In this document: piece after piece, positions 23,547 to 32,021 of the stretch | Position numbering within the stretch: position 1 is the first letter of the stretch | How the letters are laid out: each line of letters opens with the position of its first letter | Source of the DNA: Candidatus Bathyarchaeota archaeon | Lineage (GTDB): Archaea; Thermoproteota; Bathyarchaeia; 40CM-2-53-6; RBG-13-38-9 | Assembly: GCA_018396915.1 (NCBI GenBank) | Contig: JAGTRD010000017.1 | Coordinates: 1 to 38,961, forward strand | DNA length: 38,961 nucleotides | Direction: 5' to 3' | Translations under genes and position numbers: made by a program | The notes under the pieces: model-generated | The model's input: the letters and a program-made list of their open reading frames with translations, nothing else | Databases searched by the model: none | What the model was told of the DNA's origin: nothing

Positions 23547-24107
23547 CTATTCCTTGGCAATCATGACCTCTGTAGCTTTTATCACTGCTTCAACTTTTTC
23601 ACCCGGTTTTATCTGAAGCTCATCAACCGCCTCCTTCGTGATAACTGCGGTTATGGTTGTTGGAGTTGTGATCCTGACCTTTACTTTCGAGGTAACAGGC
23701 CCCACTTGAACATCCTCCACAATCCCTTTTAGACGGTTTCTTGCGCTTATCTTCAGTCCTATAACCTCCCAATACTCCTTATCGTTCAAAACCCTTCCAA
23801 TATACCTCTCAACCCTATCATAATTTCTTATCAGGGTCAGAGCACTCTCAGTCAACTCTGCGCCGCCGCCCATTCTTCCTCCTACCCTCGTCTGCAGGAA
23901 GGGTTCACCGAAAGCCTTCTCCATCTCTGAAATCATATCCCAAGCATGTTTATAGGATATGCCGATCTTCTTGGCTGCCTCCGTTATTGAGCCATATTTC
24001 ATTATAGCTTTCAGGAGTGTCACTCCACCTTTACCTATGACATATCCAGCTTCTGACCCTAGCCAGAGTTTGAATGTTGGATTGAGGGGCTTAGTTTTCT
24101 TTTTCAA
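23547..24107 (-). CDS. ModE-like molybdate/tungstate-responsive regulator
   Basis: 186 residues. An N-terminal ModE-type winged helix-turn-helix (about 22-90: LLKAIMKYGSITEAAKKIGI, then AWDMISEMEKAF and GGRMGGGAELTESA) is followed by a single C-terminal Mop/TOBE oxyanion-binding domain (about 118-186, SARNRLKGIVEDVQVGPVTS onward). E. coli ModE carries two Mop domains in tandem; this one has one, so oxyanion sites must form between subunits. It is divergent from tupABC, with ModE-type operator sequences in the shared promoter, so it most likely controls tungstate uptake and perhaps itself. TTG start without a Shine-Dalgarno; a leaderless mRNA is possible. Confidence 0.87.
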   Translation of the reverse strand: MKKKTKPLNPTFKLWLGSEAGYVIGKGGVTLLKAIMKYGSITEAAKKIGISYKHAWDMISEMEKAFGEPFLQTRVGGRMGGGAELTESALTLIRNYDRVERYIGRVLNDKEYWEVIGLKISARNRLKGIVEDVQVGPVTSKVKVRITTPTTITAVITKEAVDELQIKPGEKVEAVIKATEVMIAKE

Positions 24108-24124
24108 AGTTGATTAAAATTTGC

Positions 24125-24178
24125 CGTTATATTTATATATGTATTTCGGACCACCGTTATATTCTAATATATATAACG
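24125..24178. promoter_or_regulatory. ModE-type operator(s) and tupA promoter
   Basis: A perfect inverted repeat CGTTATAT-N8-ATATAACG lies at 24155-24178. It has the same arms and spacer length as the E. coli ModE box, recalled as CGTTATAT-N8-ACATAACG. A second, weaker copy with one perfect arm (CGTTATAT 24125-24132) and a degenerate partner (GTATTTCG 24141-24148) starts exactly 30 nt earlier. CTAATATATATAAC inside the first operator is a good TATA box about 40 nt before the tupA ATG, so a bound regulator would block TBP. The arrangement predicts repression by ModE when tungstate or molybdate is plentiful. Confidence 0.75.
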
Positions 24179-24207
24179 AGTGCATTATAATCAGAGAGTT
24201 ACAGAGA

Positions 24208-25194
24208 ATGAAGATGGAGATAAAACTCGCAACTGCAACCGTTCTAGTACTCGCAACGATAACATTCTCAGTAGTAGGTTCAGAGCCTAGAAGGGAGCAG
24301 ATAATTGTCTCCACAACAACCAGCCTATTTGAGACAGGGCTCCTGGACGAGATCAAGGAAGAGTTTGAGAAGAAACATCCATCGATCAATGTAGCCTTCA
24401 TATCGAAAGGAACAGGATTAGCGATAATGTCAGCAGTGAGAGGCGACTCCGATATGATCTTGGTCCATGACCCTGAACGTGAGTTGAAGTTTATGCAGGA
24501 GGGGTATGGGGTGAACCGCAAGATCATAGCCTACAATTTCTTTGTTATAGTGGGGCCGAGTGGTGATCCTGCGAAGGCCAGAGGAATCAGGCCCGTCGAG
24601 GCTTTGAAAAAGATTCTGCAGGCTGGAGAGATTGGAAAAGCCATATGGATCTCCAGGGGAGACGACTCTGGAACACATGTCAAGGAGAAACGTCTTTGGA
24701 GATCTGCGGGGGTTGACCCTGAAAGTTTGAGGTGGGCATCTTGGTATGTTGAGGCTGGGTCAGGTATGTGTGAGACCCTGAAGATGGCTGATGAAAAAGA
24801 GGCCTACACATTGACGGATGTTGGGAGTTACCTGAACAATTACTTGAGTAAGAATATCAGGCTGGAGATTCTTGTGGATTCTGGGTTTGAGACGATAAAT
24901 ATCTACAGCGCCATAATCAGCAATCCTCGAAGGGGTATGATATCAAGTTCAAAGTTCAATGCATGTATGGAGTTTATTCGATTCCTTACATCTGACGATG
25001 GCCAAAAGATTATCGGAGAATTCGGTGAGGAGAGATTTGGGAGACCTATCTTCAACCCTTACATGAAACTTCGGTGTGATGGCAGAGATGATCAAATACT
25101 GGAGTGGATAGTTGAAGCTGCATATTTCGACGGATATGAATGCCCACCAGAATACAGGTACATGGAAGATGACCTATACCGGACACGAGATTGA
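24208..25194 (+). CDS. tupA: Tungstate ABC transporter substrate-binding protein
   Basis: Captures tungstate outside the cell for the TupBC permease. 328 residues. After a signal/anchor segment (LATATVLVLATITFSVVGS) comes the TupA motif VSTTTSLFETGLLDEIKEEF, then SKGTGLAIMSAVRGDSDMILVHDP, a GYGVNRKIIAYNFFVIVGP segment and SRGDDSGTHVKEKRLW, all characteristic of TupA rather than ModA or WtpA. An open frame continues upstream to 24121, but that part overlaps the operator and is not protein-like; ATG 24208 (or 24214) directly precedes the signal peptide. The ModE-like gene is divergent. tupB follows after about 60 nt. Confidence 0.9.
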   Translation: MKMEIKLATATVLVLATITFSVVGSEPRREQIIVSTTTSLFETGLLDEIKEEFEKKHPSINVAFISKGTGLAIMSAVRGDSDMILVHDPERELKFMQEGYGVNRKIIAYNFFVIVGPSGDPAKARGIRPVEALKKILQAGEIGKAIWISRGDDSGTHVKEKRLWRSAGVDPESLRWASWYVEAGSGMCETLKMADEKEAYTLTDVGSYLNNYLSKNIRLEILVDSGFETINIYSAIISNPRRGMISSSKFNACMEFIRFLTSDDGQKIIGEFGEERFGRPIFNPYMKLRCDGRDDQILEWIVEAAYFDGYECPPEYRYMEDDLYRTRD

Positions 25195-25253
25195 AGCCCT
25201 AAACATCATGTTCAGACCACACATGATCCAAAAAATGATTGGAAGCGGATAAA

Positions 25254-25943
25254 ATGTTTCAGACAATTATTGAAAGCTTGTTTCGAGCCCTACAACTTAT
25301 CTTGGAAGGAGACCCAGAGGTTATCTCAGTAACTTTAAGATCGATACATATTTCAGGCCTCGCAACCATGCTAAGTTGCCTCTGGGGTCTGCCAGCATCT
25401 ATTCTCATAGGTCTGAAATCTTTTCCTGGGAAGAAGATCCTGAGAGGATTCTTCAACGCCATGATTGGAGTACCGACAGTCGCCCTTGGCCTTATCCTTT
25501 ATCTTCTGTTTTCCAAGACTGGCCCCCTCGGAGTCTTCCAGCTTCTGTATACACCTTTAGGCGTGTCTATAGGACAGGCGATCCTGATCACACCAATATT
25601 GGTAAGTTTCGCAAGTAACGCCTTGGAGTCGGTTGACGTTGACTTGAGAGATCTAGCTAAGACATTGGGTGCTTCAGAGGCGCAGACAAATATCGCGATT
25701 ATGAAGGAAGCTATTTGGGGCGTCGTCTTAGCGGTAACGGCGTCATTCAACAGGGCCTTCGCCGAGCTGGGAATAGCGATGATGATAGGGGGGAACATCA
25801 GGAATATGACCAGAGTTCTGACAACAAGCATAGCTTTGGAGACTGCGAGGGGCGACATCGCCTTCAGCATAGCCTTAGCAATAATTTTGATGGCAGTAGT
25901 CTTCACCATAACCTTACTTTTGAACATTCTGAGGAAGGGGTGA
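25254..25943 (+). CDS. tupB: Tungstate ABC transporter permease
   Basis: 229 residues, integral membrane, about five spans (LATMLSCLWGLPASILIG, FFNAMIGVPTVALGLILYLL, LGVSIGQAILITPILVSF, and two near the C-terminus). The cytoplasmic EAA-type loop that contacts the ATPase reads LRDLAKTLGASEAQTNIAIM..AIWGVV. ATG 25254 lies behind GGAAGCGGAT; a TTG five codons earlier (25239) is an alternative. Second gene of tupABC; the ATPase gene starts 4 nt after its stop. Confidence 0.9.
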   Translation: MFQTIIESLFRALQLILEGDPEVISVTLRSIHISGLATMLSCLWGLPASILIGLKSFPGKKILRGFFNAMIGVPTVALGLILYLLFSKTGPLGVFQLLYTPLGVSIGQAILITPILVSFASNALESVDVDLRDLAKTLGASEAQTNIAIMKEAIWGVVLAVTASFNRAFAELGIAMMIGGNIRNMTRVLTTSIALETARGDIAFSIALAIILMAVVFTITLLLNILRKG

Positions 25944-25947
25944 ATTC

Positions 25948-26667
25948 TTGCCGAGTAAAATCAGGGTTTTGGATGTCACCAAGAGATATGGCAGTATTGA
26001 AGCCCTGAAATCGGCATCATTCGATGTTGAAGGTGGTGATACCGTCTCCCTGGTAGGTGTGAACGGCTCAGGTAAGACATCTATGCTCAGAATTCTAGCA
26101 GGGTTGGATGAGCCTAGTGAAGGAGACATTATACTGGGCAATATGAAGATGAGACCCAAAGACCTGAGGAGATTATCGACAATGGTATTCCAGAAGAATG
26201 TTATGTTCAACACAAGCGTCTATGAGAATGTAGCTTTCGGCTTGAAGGTAAGGGGCCTCAGTGATGATGAGATTGAGGTTAGGGTGAGTGAGGCTCTCGA
26301 CTCAGTAGGCCTGAAAGGTTTCCAGAAGAGGAAGGCTAGAAGACTCTCTTATGGTGAGCAGCAGAGGGTATCCTTGGCTAGGGCTTTCGCTATCAGGCCT
26401 GAGATTCTCCTCCTCGATGAACCTACATCGAATCTCGACCCTTCAAACGCAATGATAATTGAGGATGCCATCAGGAGCATTTGGAGGAGAGGCATATGCA
26501 CAGTGATTCTGGCTACCCACAATCTCCATCAGGCCAGGAGGCTCTCAGACAGAATAATCCATATACACTCAGGCAGAGTACTGGAGTACGCCACCCCAGA
26601 AGAATTTTTCAACAATCCAAGAAATGAGGTCACAAGAAGATTCGTTAACGGGGAACTCCAATTCTAA
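25948..26667 (+). CDS. tupC: Tungstate ABC transporter ATP-binding protein
   Basis: 239 residues. Walker A GVNGSGKTS (about 37-45), Q-loop MVFQKN, signature LSYGEQQR (Y and E in place of the second G and Q of LSGGQ), Walker B ILLLDEPTSNLD and switch histidine ATHN. Energises TupB. It lacks the C-terminal regulatory TOBE domain found in ModC/WtpC proteins, which fits the TupC type. TTG start preceded by AGGGGTGA; the 4-nt gap to tupB implies coupled translation. Followed by about 110 nt before the RuBisCO gene. Confidence 0.9.
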   Translation: MPSKIRVLDVTKRYGSIEALKSASFDVEGGDTVSLVGVNGSGKTSMLRILAGLDEPSEGDIILGNMKMRPKDLRRLSTMVFQKNVMFNTSVYENVAFGLKVRGLSDDEIEVRVSEALDSVGLKGFQKRKARRLSYGEQQRVSLARAFAIRPEILLLDEPTSNLDPSNAMIIEDAIRSIWRRGICTVILATHNLHQARRLSDRIIHIHSGRVLEYATPEEFFNNPRNEVTRRFVNGELQF

Positions 26668-26780
26668 GAGTTAATTATTACATCGTTAAACGGCTGGCTG
26701 AATTCATCGGTGACACCAACCATTTTATGTTTGACCTGTATAATTTAGTCTGAAGGAGTCTGGTCAGGTGCGGAGATTTG

Positions 26781-27998
26781 ATGTATAAAGACTTTGTGAA
26801 TCTAAACTACAGTCCGAGAGATGACGACCTGATATGTGAATTTACAGTTGAACCTGAAGGGGTGAGTTTAGAGGAGGCTGCTGGTGCAGTTGCAGCTGAG
26901 AGCTCTATTGGAACATGGACTGAACTCTCAACGATGAGGACCTATGTTACGGATCTACATGCAACGGTATTCATGATGGAAGGTGGGAGGATCAAGGTCG
27001 CTTATCCAATTGATCTGTTCGAGTCTGGGAATATGCCGAATATTTTGAGCAGCATCGCAGGAAATGTCTTCGGACTCAAAACGTTGAAGGGCCTCCGTCT
27101 AGAAGACATAAACATACCGAGAAGACTCGTCAAAAATTTCAAGGGCCCGAAATATGGAGTGGCTGGTGTGAGGGAGATCACAGGGGTCTATGGGAGGCCA
27201 CTCCTTGGAACGATAATTAAGCCGAAGATAGGGCTCAGAACCCAGGACCATGCAAAGGTAGCTTACGATGCTTGGATAGGAGGCTGCGACATAGTCAAGG
27301 ACGATGAGAACCTGAGCAGCCAAAGATTCAATCCCTTCGAGGACAGAGTCATAGAGACTCTGAAGATGAGGGATAAAGCTGAAGGGGAGACTGGTGAGAG
27401 GAAAATGTACATGGTGAATGTGACCGCTGAGACTGAGGAGATGTTGAGGAGGGCGAGTTTCGTTGAGGAGCAGGGTGGAGAATATATTATGGTCGATATT
27501 CTGACATGTGGATGGTCAGCCCTACAAACCTTGAGGAACAGGGATCTCAACCTGGTGATTCATGCACATAGGGCTGGGCATGCGGCGTTCACTAGGAACC
27601 CAAAGCATGGAATATCTATGAATGTCATAGCGAAGATCGTTAGGATAATAGGTTTAGACCAGTTGCATGTAGGTGCAGCCTTCGGCAAGATGTCTGAGGG
27701 TGAGGGTGAAGTTAAGCGGAACTGTGAGGTGTTGAGGGGTGACCTCTACGGTTTAAAGGAGGTTATGCCGGTTGCGTCGGGAGGTCTCCATCCCAGAACT
27801 GTGCCGCCTCTCATCGAAAATTTCGGCCTAGATATTGTCATTCAGGCTGGTGGGGGGATACATGGACATCCCGGAGGGACTATTTCAGGAGCCAAGGCTA
27901 TGAGGCAGGCTATAGAGGCATCAGTCAAAGGTGTAAGCCTTGATGATTATGCGGGTTCACATCCTGAACTCGATCAAGCATTGAAGTTGTGGCTTTAA
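26781..27998 (+). CDS. rbcL: Ribulose-bisphosphate carboxylase, form III
   Basis: 405 residues. All catalytic signatures are present: TIIKPKIGL with the first active lysine (K147), GGCDIVKDDEN with the carbamylated lysine K173 and metal ligands D175/E176, HAHRAGHAAF, the loop-6 lysine in GAAFGKMSEGEG, and VASGGLHP. It is therefore a genuine carboxylase and not a RuBisCO-like protein of form IV. In archaea form III enzymes fix CO2 onto ribulose bisphosphate derived from AMP, making 3-phosphoglycerate. The partner genes (AMP phosphorylase and R15P isomerase) converge on it from the opposite strand with a 9-nt gap. ATG with GGAG six nt upstream; a TTG one codon earlier is also open. Confidence 0.95.
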   Translation: MYKDFVNLNYSPRDDDLICEFTVEPEGVSLEEAAGAVAAESSIGTWTELSTMRTYVTDLHATVFMMEGGRIKVAYPIDLFESGNMPNILSSIAGNVFGLKTLKGLRLEDINIPRRLVKNFKGPKYGVAGVREITGVYGRPLLGTIIKPKIGLRTQDHAKVAYDAWIGGCDIVKDDENLSSQRFNPFEDRVIETLKMRDKAEGETGERKMYMVNVTAETEEMLRRASFVEEQGGEYIMVDILTCGWSALQTLRNRDLNLVIHAHRAGHAAFTRNPKHGISMNVIAKIVRIIGLDQLHVGAAFGKMSEGEGEVKRNCEVLRGDLYGLKEVMPVASGGLHPRTVPPLIENFGLDIVIQAGGGIHGHPGGTISGAKAMRQAIEASVKGVSLDDYAGSHPELDQALKLWL

Positions 27999-28007
27999 CC
28001 TGCATAT

Positions 28008-29552
28008 TCACCTATCAAGCATGAATCTGTCGGGTTGAGGTTTATAGTCCTTGATGCAACTAAGGGTCATCTCCATACTGTGGCCTACAAGCATGATAGG
28101 TGAATCTTTCAAGCTTGAATATGCACTCTCAAGTTTGCCAGCCTTCTCTGAATAGATTGTGAACAATTTATCGCCTTTACTCACCTTCTCTCCAAGTTTC
28201 TTATGCAGCAGGACACCTGCACCCTTATCTTTCGGTGAGCCGGCCAACCTAGCAATCTCAACGAGTCTAGGCATATCGATCCAGAGGAGGATTCCATGAT
28301 TCTCAGCCTCTATGTCAAGAGTGTATTGGCCAACTGGAATGTCTTCAGGCTTGATATTTGGGTTGCCGCCTTGCTCGGCGATTATCTCCCTCATCTTCCG
28401 CTCAGCCCTACCAGACTTCAGAACATCCATGGCCTTAGCCTCACCGTCGTGGATTCCAGCCATTTCAAGTAGCATTCCAGCGATATCGGTTGCCTTGTCT
28501 ACCAGGTCCCTGTCAAGCCTAATGTTAGTCAGGTTCTCTAGGGCCTCTCTAGCCTCGAGGGCTGGTCCTATGGCGTGGCCTACAGGTTGGCCTCCATATG
28601 TTATTGCACATTGCACATTCATCTCCAGCCTCCTCCCGAGCTCTATGAAGTCTTGTGCAAGGAGCTGGGCTTCAACCATCGTCTTGACCTTGACCTCAGC
28701 CCCTGTAGGTATATCGATCACTACAAACTTGGATCCTACAGCTTTCTTCTTACTCATTATTGACGGCAGCAGTAGTGGGTCTATCGAGAGGGGGAACTCA
28801 ATGTTGACGAAGATGTCGTCTGCGGGGGCGAGATGTAAGGCGCCACCCCATACTATGCAGCCGTCAGTCTTCTCTAAGACTCTTCTCATCTCCTCCAGAC
28901 CCAGGTTCACAGGCATATATACTTCGGCCCTGTCAGCCGTTCCTGCCGCTGAGGTTATTGCCCTGGAGGAGCATTTTGGGATTGTTAAACCGCATGAGGC
29001 GACTATTGGAACCACCAGAAGAGTTGTCTTATCCCCTGGAACACCTCCAATTGAGTGTTTGTCAACGATGATTTTTTTGTCGAGTTGCAGGGTCTGGCCT
29101 GACTCAACCATAGCGATTGAGAGACTTGTAGCCTCGTCCATGTCTAGGGCGAAATGTTGTAAGGAGGTAACGAAGGATGTTAATTCAACGTCACTCAACA
29201 AGCCGTTGACAACGTCTCTTATGATCTCTTTTATCTCGTTATGTGTGAGTTTCCTTCCCTTTAGCCTCTTCTTGATATGGTTGAGGGAGTTTGGTGGGTT
29301 TGAGAGTTCAACATCGATTATGTCGCCCTCAACCAGTTGGAGGCGTTGCTGAACATCCAGACATACTCCTACATTTCCTCTATGGAACATTCTGGTTGTG
29401 GTGTTTACGATGGCTGTCGTCTCTAAACCGTTCTTTCTCAGCTTGACCCTGCTCAGACTCCTGACACCTAGCTCCTCAGCGTCGTCTATGTTCATGATTA
29501 TCAGTAGTTTCCCGCCTGCGTCCAGATGTGTAAGCCTAACCTTCAACCTCAC
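28008..29552 (-). CDS. AMP phosphorylase
   Basis: Phosphorolyses AMP (also CMP and UMP in characterised relatives) to ribose 1,5-bisphosphate and a free base, the first step of the AMP-RuBisCO pathway. 514 residues, typical of the archaeal enzyme, which is longer than bacterial thymidine phosphorylase by an N-terminal domain (about 1-85). Family motifs: LHTN-type segment near KRLKGRKLTHNEI, DKHSIGGVPGDKTT phosphate site, SSRAITSAAGTADRAEV, and CIVWGGALHLAPADD. GTG start with GGAGG about 8 nt upstream; 21 nt behind the R15P isomerase stop, so the two are cotranscribed. Confidence 0.93.
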   Translation of the reverse strand: MRLKVRLTHLDAGGKLLIIMNIDDAEELGVRSLSRVKLRKNGLETTAIVNTTTRMFHRGNVGVCLDVQQRLQLVEGDIIDVELSNPPNSLNHIKKRLKGRKLTHNEIKEIIRDVVNGLLSDVELTSFVTSLQHFALDMDEATSLSIAMVESGQTLQLDKKIIVDKHSIGGVPGDKTTLLVVPIVASCGLTIPKCSSRAITSAAGTADRAEVYMPVNLGLEEMRRVLEKTDGCIVWGGALHLAPADDIFVNIEFPLSIDPLLLPSIMSKKKAVGSKFVVIDIPTGAEVKVKTMVEAQLLAQDFIELGRRLEMNVQCAITYGGQPVGHAIGPALEAREALENLTNIRLDRDLVDKATDIAGMLLEMAGIHDGEAKAMDVLKSGRAERKMREIIAEQGGNPNIKPEDIPVGQYTLDIEAENHGILLWIDMPRLVEIARLAGSPKDKGAGVLLHKKLGEKVSKGDKLFTIYSEKAGKLESAYSSLKDSPIMLVGHSMEMTLSCIKDYKPQPDRFMLDR

Positions 29553-29573
29553 CTTGAAAGCCTCCGCACATGT

Positions 29574-30650
29574 TTACTGTTGATCCTCAGTTATCTTGTA
29601 GGTCTGATACTTTAATAGCTCATCTGGCTGGATTGAGCCGAATAGTTCATGGATAACCATTATGGCGCCTTGAGGGGGGATTATGCCTCTCTCGGTAACT
29701 ATGAGGTCTACATATTCAGGTGGTGTTACATCGAAGGCTGGGTTCCTGACTCTTATCTTCGGGTATTTTCGGATGAAGTTTTTCGAAACAACCTCAGTCG
29801 CATCCCTCTCCTCAACGGTTACGAGTTCACCCATGACTGTTTCTGGGCTGAACTTGTAGGTTTCACTTGCAACCATGAATTGTGTTCTGGCTTCATGGGC
29901 CAGGGTCGCTATGGTTGAGGTCCCTATTTTATTCACAACCGCTCCGTTGGCTGCGATAGCGTCGGCTCCGACGACTACCTTGTCGACATCATTCATGAAG
30001 TATCTCGCCGCTGAGTCGACTATTAAGGTTATAGGGATACCTAGCCTGGAGAGTATGGTTGCAGTCTCTCTTCCCTGATATCTAGGTCTTGTCTCCGTGA
30101 CGTACACACTGAACCTTCTACCGTTCATCCAAGCTCTTCTCATAACCTCGACGGCCGCAGCGCTGTGGCAGTGTGTCAAGAGGACATCACCGTCTCTTAT
30201 ACGTCTAGAACCTATCTCACCTATCCGCTCGACAGCCTTCATTGACTCCTCGATGAATTCATCGGCGGCAGTCAACGCGACAGATCTTATTCTCTCAAGG
30301 TCCATGCTACCCATACTGGCCATATTGACTCTATGCATCACATACCTTACACCGTTAGCCAAGGAGACGGCGGTGGGTCTGGTTGATAGAAGTCTCTTGG
30401 CAGCATCTTCAAGCTCAACCAAGAGGGTCTTCCCGTCCTTCGCCCTAGAATGTTTAGCGACCATTCTTATCGCTGAGACCGCATGTCTAGCTATATTCCC
30501 TGCACCTCTAACACGCATACTCTCAATATCTGAAGTTGCCTTCTCCAAAAATTTCGAGATGTTCAAACAAACCACTACAAAAGATATGTTGTCGATAGCC
30601 AATAACTGTTTACTTCCAGTTTCAAAGAAATGTTTCTGTAAAGTTCTCAT
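29574..30650 (-). CDS. Ribose-1,5-bisphosphate isomerase
   Basis: Converts ribose 1,5-bisphosphate to ribulose 1,5-bisphosphate, the substrate of RuBisCO. Belongs to the eIF2B alpha/beta/delta-like family: MRVRGAGNIARHA (sugar-phosphate site), DVLLTHCHSAAAVEVMR with the cysteine, ETRPRYQGRETATILSRLGI, VVVGADAIAANGAVVNKIGT with the catalytic aspartate, and FDVTPPEYVDLIVTE. The 358-residue frame is about 35 longer than usual; the first 30 residues look unconserved and a later TTG (LNISKFLEKA) may be the true start. First gene of a two-gene operon with AMP phosphorylase. Confidence 0.9.
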   Translation of the reverse strand: MRTLQKHFFETGSKQLLAIDNISFVVVCLNISKFLEKATSDIESMRVRGAGNIARHAVSAIRMVAKHSRAKDGKTLLVELEDAAKRLLSTRPTAVSLANGVRYVMHRVNMASMGSMDLERIRSVALTAADEFIEESMKAVERIGEIGSRRIRDGDVLLTHCHSAAAVEVMRRAWMNGRRFSVYVTETRPRYQGRETATILSRLGIPITLIVDSAARYFMNDVDKVVVGADAIAANGAVVNKIGTSTIATLAHEARTQFMVASETYKFSPETVMGELVTVEERDATEVVSKNFIRKYPKIRVRNPAFDVTPPEYVDLIVTERGIIPPQGAIMVIHELFGSIQPDELLKYQTYKITEDQQ

Positions 30651-31353
30651 CCCTGTTTAACACGCTTTCAGAATACGAGTACTAGGAAAATAATGATGTT
30701 TCAGGGTTATTGCGGGTCGTCTGAGGCTCATTAGTTCCCATATCCTCGGCATCATCTTTTTTGTTTCAAATGGAGGAACCTCTCTGGGTGATGATGATAA
30801 TGAATATTGAGGGAAAAATTCTAAATTAAAGGTTAAATTGGCTTTCCAAGAAAAAATAATATAATGTAGTTTTCATATGGTTCTATGGAGATAACATATC
30901 TAAAGTAGATGAAAGGGGAGAATTACATATCAATTCTATTGAAACCATAGTTGAGATGGATATTGTTGCAGCCACAGTTATGAAAAAGCTCAATCTAAAA
31001 TCTATCTTCGACGTGTACTACGCGGCTACAGCGCTACACGCTGTCCCCGGCCACACAATAATCTAAACCGGCGATACATTAAACAAAGTGATAGGTATAA
31101 AGAGAGTAGACCGAGAAGCCTGTAGGCGACATTCACCCAATGGAGATTAACTTCTAAGCATAAACCTAAGATTCGTCGTCTACTAAATTCAATCAGTAGG
31201 TCTGTTATCGTTCTAGCGCTCTAACCACACTGTTTCACTTAATTTTTTGGGGGCATACTGTCTGATTTACGGAATGCTCAAATTAGAGTGTGACGATACC
31301 CAGGTGTCGTTACCTCTGACTTTTCTAATCAAGATTGTAGAATTGCTTTAAGA
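30651..31353. other. 703-nt low-coding region with gene debris
   Basis: Between the R15P isomerase and vapC. The only recognisable content is the decayed PIN-domain frame at 30860-31150 (listed separately). The rest, 30651-30859 and 31151-31353, is AT-rich and has stops in all frames at short intervals. I see no tRNA, repeat, CRISPR or clear RNA structure. Confidence 0.5.
30860..31150 (+). pseudogene. Decayed PIN-domain (VapC-type) toxin gene
   Basis: One frame reads GDNISKVDERGELHINS, then LNLKSIFDVYYAATALHAVP and GHTII, a TAA at 31064-31066, then TGDTLNKVIGIKRVD. This is the C-terminal half of a PIN-domain nuclease: FDVYYAATAL holds one conserved aspartate, and TII(S)TGD aligns with the usual ISTDD. 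The N-terminal part with the first aspartate and a start codon is missing; a TAA stands at 30857-30859. A premature stop plus a lost N-terminus make it a remnant. It is not a copy of the intact vapC beside it, whose sequence differs. Confidence 0.7.
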
Positions 31354-31773
31354 TCATATTTTGACTTCGCTTAGATGGATGGTCTTGACGAAGTCTTCGC
31401 CCGCAATCATCTGACTCTCGTCAGCAGTCAATAACGCGGTCTTCAGTTCTTCAGCTGCTTGTAGGTAGGTGGCGTCATAGAAAGTTATCTTCTTCAGTCT
31501 AGCGATCTCCATGGCTCGTCTTGCTCTCACCATGTCAGGCATAAGCAACTGCAGGCCTATTCGGATGAGTGATGTGATAGCGTCGCTGGCGTCCTCCTCC
31601 CTGAGCTGCCTGTTCCTCCATATGGAGTTCCCAACTTCATAGATGATATGAATCGGTGCAGCCAGTTCCAATGCGCCTGAAACAAACGCATCCTTCACTT
31701 CAACAGCCTTGTCTGAAAACTTCTCGATATTAAACCATTTGGATACCACACTCGCATCTACAACAAGTCTCAT
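31354..31773 (-). CDS. vapC: VapC-type PIN-domain toxin
   Basis: 139-residue PIN nuclease that cleaves RNA, commonly tRNA or rRNA, when not bound by its antitoxin. Acidic metal-site residues: D6 (LVVDAS), E46 (IIYEVGN), D100 (TFYDATYLQAA) and D118 (LLTADES). Its ATG overlaps the stop of the upstream antitoxin gene (31770-31773), the standard antitoxin-first arrangement. Length and motifs are complete, so it looks functional. Confidence 0.88.
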   Translation of the reverse strand: MRLVVDASVVSKWFNIEKFSDKAVEVKDAFVSGALELAAPIHIIYEVGNSIWRNRQLREEDASDAITSLIRIGLQLLMPDMVRARRAMEIARLKKITFYDATYLQAAEELKTALLTADESQMIAGEDFVKTIHLSEVKI

Positions 31774-32021
31774 ATTCTCTCTCTATCCTCCCTTATTGAT
31801 TTGGCTGCATCATATGCACCATCCTTTGTCTTCATGCGGATCTCGTCTATCTTCCTTGATGCCTCGGTCATCTCGTGCTCCTTTATTCTACGCGCGATCA
31901 TGCGGCGAAGGTAGTCTGACCAATTTTCTTGCACTCTGCTCATTCTTTCTTTGAGATCCTTTGGAATGCGTATGCTAATGACTGACAAAGCTGATCGACA
32001 GAAGTGTAATCTCTCTGTCAT
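31770..32021 (-). CDS. vapB: VapB-type ribbon-helix-helix antitoxin
   Basis: 83 residues at most. The DNA-binding ribbon SVISIRIPKDLKERM is followed by two helices (WSDYLRRMIARRI) and a charged C-terminal tail that would wrap the toxin. The true start may be the TTG at 31988, giving MSVISIRIPKDL as in related antitoxins; the ATG at 32021 adds 11 residues. TATACATTTATG lies about 20-30 nt upstream of the ATG, so a leaderless transcript from there is conceivable. Probably autoregulates the pair. Confidence 0.82.
   Translation of the reverse strand: MTERLHFCRSALSVISIRIPKDLKERMSRVQENWSDYLRRMIARRIKEHEMTEASRKIDEIRMKTKDGAYDAAKSIREDRERI

Noticed and set aside
24121-24207. N-terminal extension of TupA
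   Set aside because: It overlaps the ModE operator and TATA box, and the translated extension lies before an obvious signal peptide.
28312-29352. 346-codon open frame on the plus strand opposite AMP phosphorylase
   Set aside because: It is antisense to a well-supported enzyme gene and its translation is serine/leucine-rich without family character.
30785-30830. GTGATGA motif as a possible C/D box RNA
   Set aside because: No CTGA D box at a suitable distance and no second C'/D' pair was found.
31121-31132. 12-mer TGTAGGCGACAT shared with the structured island at 2818-2829
   Set aside because: A 12-nt match is expected by chance many times in a window of this size, and here it lies inside the PIN remnant frame.
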